NCBI GenBank assembly: GCA_036267755.1
Contig: DATAVK010000040.1
Coordinates: 1-19,421 of the forward strand
Direction: 5' to 3'
DNA: 19,421 nucleotides
Source: DATAVK01 sp036267755
GTDB lineage: Bacteria; Actinomycetota; Actinomycetes; JAFAQI01
Below the pieces are notes generated by a model. The model was not told where the DNA came from, ran no database searches, and worked only from the letters and a program-made list of their open reading frames with translations. A program made the translations under genes and the position numbers. This document shows positions 14,626 to 19,421 of the stretch, one piece after another (position 1 is the first letter of the stretch; each line of letters begins with the position of its first letter).

Positions 14626-15882
14626 CTAGCCCCAGATCTGGGCTGCCTCGGACGACGCCGGCGCCCGTTCGCCGACCGGTGCCGCATCGGGCTCGCCGAC
14701 GTAGCCGCCGGGACCGGGCGAGCGCACCTGCCAGATGACGAGCAGTGACAGTGTGAGTACCCCGCTCACCGCGGCCGTCGACACGAACGGCAGCCACGCG
14801 CCGACCCCGAACATCGCACCACCGATGCCTGCCGCCAGCGCCGACGAGCCGGTCTGCAGCGCGCTCACCATGCCCTGCGCCCGACCGAGCGCGGACGCCG
14901 GCGCGCTCTGCGCCAGCAGCGCCTGCGCCGCCGGGTAGGAGATCGCGACGCCCACCGCCTCCACCCCGCCGAGCCCGATCAGCCACGCGACCGAGTGCAG
15001 ATAGGGGTACGTCGCACAGAAGGCCACCGTCGACAGCAATGCCACGATCGTCAGCCGCCTGCGGTCGACTCGATCCGCCAGCCGGCCCGCGAACGGCGAC
15101 ACCGCCGCGAACGGGAACGCGAACAACGTCCACGACAACCCGACCTGGAACACACTGGCCCCACGCGAGTCGAGCAGCATGGTCCAGCAGGTCTCGTAGG
15201 TTCCGGTGATCAGTCCGCCAACGACCGCGGTCACCAGTACGCCGGCAAACAACCGGCGGACCAGTGGCGGCTCCGGGGTCGAGCGACTCCGCGCCGGGAC
15301 GGGCCGGCCGGTGTTGGGCAGCCCACCGATCACCCCGATACCGGCGACCGTCGACGTCACGGCGGTCGCGACGAACAACCACTCCATGCCGCCGATGCCC
15401 ACGGCGGCACCGGCCAGCGGGCCGATACCGAGGCCGGCGAGCTGACCCGCGAACAGGGTCGAGAAGGCCCGGCCCCGCCGTTCGTCGGGCACCGCGACAC
15501 CGATCAGCGCGAACGCCGCGACCAGGACGATGCCGTTGCCCGCACCCTGCACACCGCGCAGCGCGATGTAGCCGCCGGCACCGGGATGCAGCACGAAGCC
15601 GAGGCTTCCGACGGCGTACAGCAGCAGGCCCGCGACGAGGACGGGCCGGTGACCGATCCGGTCGCCCAGCCGACCCGAGGGGTACTGCACGATCAGTCCG
15701 GCGGCGAAGTACGCCGACATCACCAGGCCGACGATCGTCGGCGAGCTCCCGTGCTGGCGCAGGTACGCCGGGAGCAGCGGCAGGATCGCGCCGGCACCCA
15801 GTGACTCGACGAAGGCGGCGATCGAGAGCACAGCGACGAGCCGACGCGCTCGCGCGCCGGCGCCGTTGCCGGGGTGTGTCAC
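14626..15882 (-). CDS. Major facilitator superfamily transporter (drug-efflux-like)
   Basis: A 418-residue membrane protein with 12 hydrophobic segments. SAYFAAGLIVQYPSGRLGDR followed by IGHRPVL carries the loop 2-3 motif A (G-x-L-x-D-R-x-G-x-R) of MFS transporters, and a half-repeat FAGRLADRVDRRR lies between segments 8 and 9. FVESLGAGAILPLLPAYLR in the first segment is common in DHA1-type drug/H+ antiporters. The GTG start is supported by AGGAG (15892-15888), five bases upstream. It is transcribed away from the PPK2 gene's end, 66 bases downstream of it. The solute is unknown. Confidence 0.9.
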   Translation of the reverse strand: MTHPGNGAGARARRLVAVLSIAAFVESLGAGAILPLLPAYLRQHGSSPTIVGLVMSAYFAAGLIVQYPSGRLGDRIGHRPVLVAGLLLYAVGSLGFVLHPGAGGYIALRGVQGAGNGIVLVAAFALIGVAVPDERRGRAFSTLFAGQLAGLGIGPLAGAAVGIGGMEWLFVATAVTSTVAGIGVIGGLPNTGRPVPARSRSTPEPPLVRRLFAGVLVTAVVGGLITGTYETCWTMLLDSRGASVFQVGLSWTLFAFPFAAVSPFAGRLADRVDRRRLTIVALLSTVAFCATYPYLHSVAWLIGLGGVEAVGVAISYPAAQALLAQSAPASALGRAQGMVSALQTGSSALAAGIGGAMFGVGAWLPFVSTAAVSGVLTLSLLVIWQVRSPGPGGYVGEPDAAPVGERAPASSEAAQIWG

Positions 15883-15908
15883 CGATGCTCCTGGACTACT
15901 GAATGGTC

Positions 15909-15914
15909 AACCTA
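15909..15914 (-). promoter_or_regulatory. Possible -10 box of the MFS gene
   Basis: TAGGTT (15914-15909 on the minus strand) fits TAnnnT and would give a start near 15902. The leader of about 20 bases would include the AGGAG ribosome site. No -35 resembling TTGACA is visible at 17-18 bases, so support is weak. Confidence 0.2.
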
Positions 15915-15916
15915 GC

Positions 15917-15935
15917 GCCCGCACCCGTTGCGGGC
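15917..15935 (-). terminator. Hairpin after PPK2, possible terminator without U-tract
   Basis: GCCCGC (15917-15922) and GCGGGC (15930-15935) form a 6-bp all-GC stem with a 7-base loop, 14 bases past the PPK2 stop in its direction. No T-run follows on the minus strand; actinobacterial terminators often lack one. On the plus strand five T (15942-15946) follow the stem after 6 bases, but no plus-strand gene ends here. Confidence 0.4.
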
Positions 15936-15948
15936 TCGGGATTTTTCG

Positions 15949-16710
15949 CTACAGCGACGGTACTGACATCCCGTAGCGGTGCAGCCCCGCCGTCATGGCG
16001 TCAACCACGGTTTCGATGACTTTGATCCGCGCCCAGCGTTTGTTCTCGGCCTCGACCAGGGTCCACGGCGCCTGCGGTGTCGACGTCCGGTGCAGCATCT
16101 CCTCGATCGCGGCGACGTAGGCGTCCCGCTTGTCCCGGTTGCGCCAGTCCTCGTCGGTCAGCTTCCAGCGCCGCAACGGATCTCCCTCCCGGGACTTGAA
16201 CCGTCGCAGCTGCTCCTCGTCCGACAGGTGCAGCCAGAGCTTGACCATGACGGTTCCCTCGGCGGCCAGCGTGCCCTCGAACTCCGTGATCTCGGCGTAT
16301 GCCCGCCGCCACACGTCCTCGGCCGCGTAGCCCTCGACCCGCTCGACCAGCACCCGCCCGTACCAGGAACGGTCGTAGACGGCCATCCCGCCCCAGCCTG
16401 GCAAATCCGGCCAGAACCGCCACAGGAAGTGGTGCCGCTTCTCGTCGTACGTCGGGGCAGCGAACTGCGAGACCCTCACGTGCCGTGGGTCGAGCGGCGC
16501 GACCAGCCGCTTGATGCAGCCGCCCTTGCCGGCAGCGTCCCAGCCCTCGAACACGACGCACACCGGTGGCCCGAGCTTGTCGCTGGGCCCGAGCAGGCCG
16601 CCGTAGGTGAGCCGCAGCTCCAACAGCCGCCGCTGCGCGATCTCCAGCCGTTCCGCTTCCTCTTCCCGTGACAGGCGCAGCGTCAGGTCGAGGTCGTCAA
16701 GCAGGCTCAC
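15949..16710 (-). CDS. ppk2: Polyphosphate kinase 2 family protein (PPK2)
   Basis: A 253-residue nucleotide phosphotransferase of the PPK2 family, using inorganic polyphosphate to phosphorylate nucleotides (or the reverse). The Walker A motif GWDAAGKGG spans 56-64, and the Walker B/lid-hinge DRSWYGR begins at Asp113. The lid region follows (FKSREGDPLRRWKLTDEDW), and the C-terminus holds APWTLVEAENKRWARIKVIE. The length fits a single-domain enzyme. The start is GTG 16710, which overlaps the stop of the upstream peptidase gene (GTGA) and has GGAGG four bases upstream. A longer reading to 16869 would run within the peptidase gene and contains no family sequence. The subclass (AMP-, ADP- or GDP-preferring) is not decided from sequence alone. 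Confidence 0.92.
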   Translation of the reverse strand: MSLLDDLDLTLRLSREEEAERLEIAQRRLLELRLTYGGLLGPSDKLGPPVCVVFEGWDAAGKGGCIKRLVAPLDPRHVRVSQFAAPTYDEKRHHFLWRFWPDLPGWGGMAVYDRSWYGRVLVERVEGYAAEDVWRRAYAEITEFEGTLAAEGTVMVKLWLHLSDEEQLRRFKSREGDPLRRWKLTDEDWRNRDKRDAYVAAIEEMLHRTSTPQAPWTLVEAENKRWARIKVIETVVDAMTAGLHRYGMSVPSL

Positions 16711-18797
16711 TGCACCTCCAGCTCGCTCACCAGGAAGGCCAGCACCTCGGCCTCGTAGCGCAACCGGTCCAGCCGCCCGGACGGGCCGCCATGCGAGGCG
16801 GCGCCCAGCTCGGGTCGGAACAGCAGCGGGTGCGTGCCGGGGTCCTTCTCTCTCAACCTGGCTACCCACTTCGCCGGCTCGTGCACCATGACCCGCGCGT
16901 CATGCAGGCTGCCGGTCACCAGCAGCGCCGGCCAGTCACCATCAGGGATGTTCTCGTACGGCGAGTACGACGACATCACCCGGTATGCCTCGGCGTCGTT
17001 GGGGTCACCCCACTCGTCGTACTCGGTGACGGTCAGTGGCACCGAAGGGTCCAGCATCGTCGTGACCACGTCGACGAACGGCACCTCGGCCACCATCGCC
17101 CGCCACCGCTGGGGGGCGCGGGAGAAGACGGCGCCTTGCAGCAGGCCGCCAGCCGACACCCCACGGGAGGCGATCCGGTTGCCGTCAGCCCAGCCCTGCG
17201 CCGCAAGCGCGTCGGCGGCGGTGACGAAGTCGTCGAACGTGGTGGGCTTGCGCTGCAGCCGGCCCTGCTGCCACCAGGTCCGCCCGCCCTCACCGCCGCC
17301 GCGGATGTGCGCCACGGCGTACCTGACCCCGCGGTCGAGCAGCGGGAGCACGCGCGGGGCGAACCACGGGTCGATGCTGGCCTCGTAGGCCCCGTAGCCG
17401 TAGAGCAGCAGCGGCGCCTTGCCGTCGCGCGGCAGGTCGCGAGGCTCGGCGATCGTGACCGGGACCTCGGTCCCGTCCGCGGCGGTGACGAGGATCCGGT
17501 GGGTCTCGTATCGAGACGGGTCATGTCCAGGGATGTCCTGGGTGTGGCGCAGCGTGCGGGCACCGGTCGCGAGGTCGAGCGACCACCATCGGGCCGGCTC
17601 GATGAGCGACTCGGTCATGATCGTCACGGTTGTGCTGGTGTAGGCATCGCGCGCCTGCTCGTGGTCCTCGTCTCGCGAGCTGAGACAGATCGTGCCGGCT
17701 GGCAGCTGCGCCGTCTCGTCGCGGATCGAGCCGGTCTCGAGGTCGAAGACCCGAAGGATGCGGTCGAAGCCGCAGCGGGCCGTGAGCACGAGGTATCCCG
17801 CGTAGGCGTCCGCGCTCAGCAGCCGCTGCTGCGGGTCGTGGCCGAGCACCTCGACCCAGTTCGAACGGCCCGGCTCGCGCCGGGGTGCCCGCATCAACCG
17901 GAACTCCGGGGCCTCGTCGTCGGTGACGATGTAGAGCGTCCCGCCGTCAGGTCCGACGACGTGCTCGACGTCGTACTCGACGTGGCGGCGTCGGCGCTCA
18001 ACGAGCTGCGCGTCGGCGTGGACGTCGGCCGTCTCGAGCAGCCAGATCTCGGACGCGTCGCGGCTGCGCGCCGTGACGACGACCAGCTCGCCGGAGCGAC
18101 TGGCCCGGACGTCCAGCTCGTAGCGCTCGTCCGGTTCTTCGATCACCAACGTGTCGGTGTCCACCGGCGTCCCGAGTCGGTGACGTTTCACGAGGTAGGG
18201 CCGGTACGCCTCGTCGTGCACCGTGTAGATCAGCGTCCTGCTGTCGGCGCTCCAGGCCAGGCCGTAGTAGCTGCGCGGAATCCGGTCGGGCAGGTCGTCG
18301 CCGCTGTCGAGGTCACGGATTCGCAGCTCGTAGACCTCGTCGCCGACGACGTCGACCGAGTACGCGAGCAGCCGGCCGTCGGGGCTGAGCTCACGGACTC
18401 CGAGGGCAAAGTACGCCGCGCCTTCGGCGAGCGCGTTCTCGTCGAGGAGGACCCGCTCGCCGGTTTCATCCTCACGGACACGCACCAATTCGCGGTATTG
18501 CTTCCCTGCTACCGCCCTTGTGTAGTACAACGACGCATCGACCTGCCAACTGACTGACGGATCAGCAAGCGACAACCGTTGTGTCATCTCGTCGTAAAGC
18601 TGGGCCTGGAGAGTGCGGCTGTGAGCAGTGGTTTTGTCGTAGTACGCACGCTCGGCCCGCAGGTGACCCTGCAGCGCGTCAGCGTCGTGCCGCATCCAGC
18701 CGTAGTCGTCGACCACCCGCTCGCCGTGGATCTCCCGGACCTGCGGTCGTCGTTCCGCCTCGGGCGGAACCGGAACATTCCCAGCGCTGTATTGCAT
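16707..18797 (-). CDS. ptrB: Prolyl oligopeptidase family serine peptidase (oligopeptidase B-like)
   Basis: A 696-residue S9A peptidase that cleaves short peptides, in oligopeptidase B after basic residues; probably cytosolic as no signal peptide is visible. The N-terminus (EIHGERVVDDYGWMR) is typical, followed by a seven-bladed propeller (about 75-405) and an alpha/beta hydrolase domain. The catalytic triad by motif is Ser548 (GVSAGG), Asp633 (HDARVMVHEPAKW) and His669 (SHGGPSGR). HIRGGGEGGRTWWQQGR and NRIASRGVSAGGLL are strong family markers. The start is ATG 18797, with only a weak AGG upstream; a leaderless mRNA is possible. Its stop overlaps the PPK2 start by 4 bases. The divergent neighbour is a family-5 ABC solute-binding protein, so peptide uptake and degradation may be linked. 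Confidence 0.93.
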   Translation of the reverse strand: MQYSAGNVPVPPEAERRPQVREIHGERVVDDYGWMRHDADALQGHLRAERAYYDKTTAHSRTLQAQLYDEMTQRLSLADPSVSWQVDASLYYTRAVAGKQYRELVRVREDETGERVLLDENALAEGAAYFALGVRELSPDGRLLAYSVDVVGDEVYELRIRDLDSGDDLPDRIPRSYYGLAWSADSRTLIYTVHDEAYRPYLVKRHRLGTPVDTDTLVIEEPDERYELDVRASRSGELVVVTARSRDASEIWLLETADVHADAQLVERRRRHVEYDVEHVVGPDGGTLYIVTDDEAPEFRLMRAPRREPGRSNWVEVLGHDPQQRLLSADAYAGYLVLTARCGFDRILRVFDLETGSIRDETAQLPAGTICLSSRDEDHEQARDAYTSTTVTIMTESLIEPARWWSLDLATGARTLRHTQDIPGHDPSRYETHRILVTAADGTEVPVTIAEPRDLPRDGKAPLLLYGYGAYEASIDPWFAPRVLPLLDRGVRYAVAHIRGGGEGGRTWWQQGRLQRKPTTFDDFVTAADALAAQGWADGNRIASRGVSAGGLLQGAVFSRAPQRWRAMVAEVPFVDVVTTMLDPSVPLTVTEYDEWGDPNDAEAYRVMSSYSPYENIPDGDWPALLVTGSLHDARVMVHEPAKWVARLREKDPGTHPLLFRPELGAASHGGPSGRLDRLRYEAEVLAFLVSELEVQ

Positions 18798-18802
18798 CGC
18801 CG

Positions 18803-18809
18803 TAACCTA
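18803..18809. promoter_or_regulatory. Overlapping divergent -10 candidates
   Basis: The 7-base string TAACCTA reads TAACCT on the plus strand (18803-18808) and TAGGTT on the minus strand (18809-18804), both TAnnnT. The minus box ends 6 bases before the peptidase ATG at 18797. The plus box would start transcription about 18 bases before the ATG at 18833. The gap between the two genes is only 35 bases, so any promoters must overlap. No clear -35 boxes are visible. Confidence 0.25.
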
Positions 18810-18832
18810 GCCCGCGACCTCCGGAGACAGCC

Positions 18833-19421
18833 ATGACGGATGCCCCTGCCCCTGCGCGCCGTCGGCGTCACTGCCGGGTCGGCCCGGTCTTCGCCCTGGC
18901 GGTCGTGCTGGCGGTGGCGACTCCCATGGCGGCCCTGGCGGCGAGCAGTACGCCGAGCCCGTCGGCCGTCCCGGCACGCAACGCCTCGACGCTGACAGTC
19001 GGCATCTCGCAGGACGTCGACTCGCTCAACCCGTTCGTCGGCGTCTTGGCATCGTCGTACGAGCTCTATCAGCTGTCCTACGACACGCTCACGGAGTACA
19101 GCCCGAACGACTTCACGCCCAAGCCCGGCCTGGCGACGTCGTGGAAGACCTCGCCGAACGGCCTCACCTGGACGTTCACGATCCGGTCCGGCGTGAAGTG
19201 GTCGGACGGGGTACCGCTCACTGCGCACGACGTGGCCTACACGTTCAACCGGGTGATGCACGGGCTGAACGAGCAGACGAACTATGGCAACTACGTCGCC
19301 GACCTGAAATCCGTGACCGCGCCCAACGACACGACCGTCGTGATGACCACCAAGCACCCGGACCCCTCGATGCTGGCGCTGAGCGTCTACATCCTTCCCG
19401 AGCACATCTGGAAGAACGTCA
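18833..19421 (+). CDS. ABC transporter substrate-binding protein, family 5 (oligopeptide/dipeptide type), N-terminal part
   Basis: The gene is open to the right edge; about 196 residues are visible. A signal peptide is clear: a basic n-region with repeated Arg (residues 9-12), a hydrophobic core FALAVVLAVA, and small residues MAALAA before about residue 37. No lipobox cysteine follows, so it may be secreted, anchored elsewhere, or processed differently from typical lipoprotein members. The mature part carries the SBP_bac_5 pattern: LTVGISQDVDSLNPFVG, then YDTLTEYS, GLATSWKTSPNGLTWTFTIR and the family hallmark SGVKWSDGVPLTAHDVAYTF. Proteins of this family bring peptides, nickel or sugars to an ABC importer. 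The ATG is supported by GGAG at 18823-18826. It is divergent from the oligopeptidase gene. The permease and ATPase genes would be expected downstream, outside the window. Confidence 0.92.
   Translation, partial: MTDAPAPARRRRHCRVGPVFALAVVLAVATPMAALAASSTPSPSAVPARNASTLTVGISQDVDSLNPFVGVLASSYELYQLSYDTLTEYSPNDFTPKPGLATSWKTSPNGLTWTFTIRSGVKWSDGVPLTAHDVAYTFNRVMHGLNEQTNYGNYVADLKSVTAPNDTTVVMTTKHPDPSMLALSVYILPEHIWKNV

Noticed and set aside
16668..18557. 629-codon open frame on the plus strand
   Set aside because: It lies antisense to the oligopeptidase gene, whose triad and family motifs are clear. The translation is Arg/Asp/Val-rich without domains, the usual product of GC-rich third positions.

Overview
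The window is gene-dense DNA of very high GC content, with codons that strongly favour G or C in third position. GTG starts are frequent, and several genes overlap by 4 bases (GTGA or ATGA). The protein families fit a chromosomal segment of an actinomycete (Actinomycetota); the sequence does not let me name a genus. I see no rRNA, tRNA, CRISPR array, transposase or phage gene, and no gene-free stretch longer than 300 bases.

Layout. (1) 2-1411 (+): C-terminal part of a probable (alpha/alpha)6-type glycoside hydrolase, cut by the window edge, followed by an aldo/keto reductase (1449-2474, +). (2) 2483-5041 (-): a choline/ethanolamine-kinase-like phosphotransferase followed by an APC-family permease. 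They read divergently from (3) 5185-12697 (+): a six-gene block encoding a dimethylglycine/sarcosine-dehydrogenase-like FAD-GcvT fusion, a PuuD-like gamma-glutamyl hydrolase, a GntR/FCD regulator, a glutamine-synthetase-like gamma-glutamyl-amine ligase, an aldehyde dehydrogenase and an SDR oxidoreductase. (4) 12706-12790: a short intergenic array of three 31-bp palindromic repeats. (5) A quinone-oxidoreductase-type MDR (12833-13780, +) and a NagD-like HAD phosphatase (13836-14621, +), converging on an MFS exporter (14626-15882, -). (6) An overlapping minus-strand pair, oligopeptidase B then polyphosphate kinase 2 (18797 down to 15949). (7) Divergent from that pair, the start of a family-5 (oligopeptide/nickel type) ABC substrate-binding protein (18833 to the window end).

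The most interesting part is 4079-12697. The ligase, hydrolase, aldehyde dehydrogenase and FAD amine oxidoreductase match the logic of the Puu (gamma-glutamylated putrescine) pathway and of the gamma-glutamylethanolamide route described around GlnA4 in Streptomyces coelicolor. Here the oxidase slot holds a DMGDH/SARDH-type protein with a folate-binding GcvT half, and an SDR, a choline-kinase-like phosphotransferase and a permease are added. My inference is a catabolic module for an amino alcohol or N-methylated amine (for example ethanolamine or N-methylethanolamine). It would run through gamma-glutamyl intermediates and end in glycine or sarcosine, with one-carbon units captured on tetrahydrofolate. 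Its own GntR regulator probably acts at palindromes in the divergent promoter (5131-5151) and just before the ligase gene (9110-9151).
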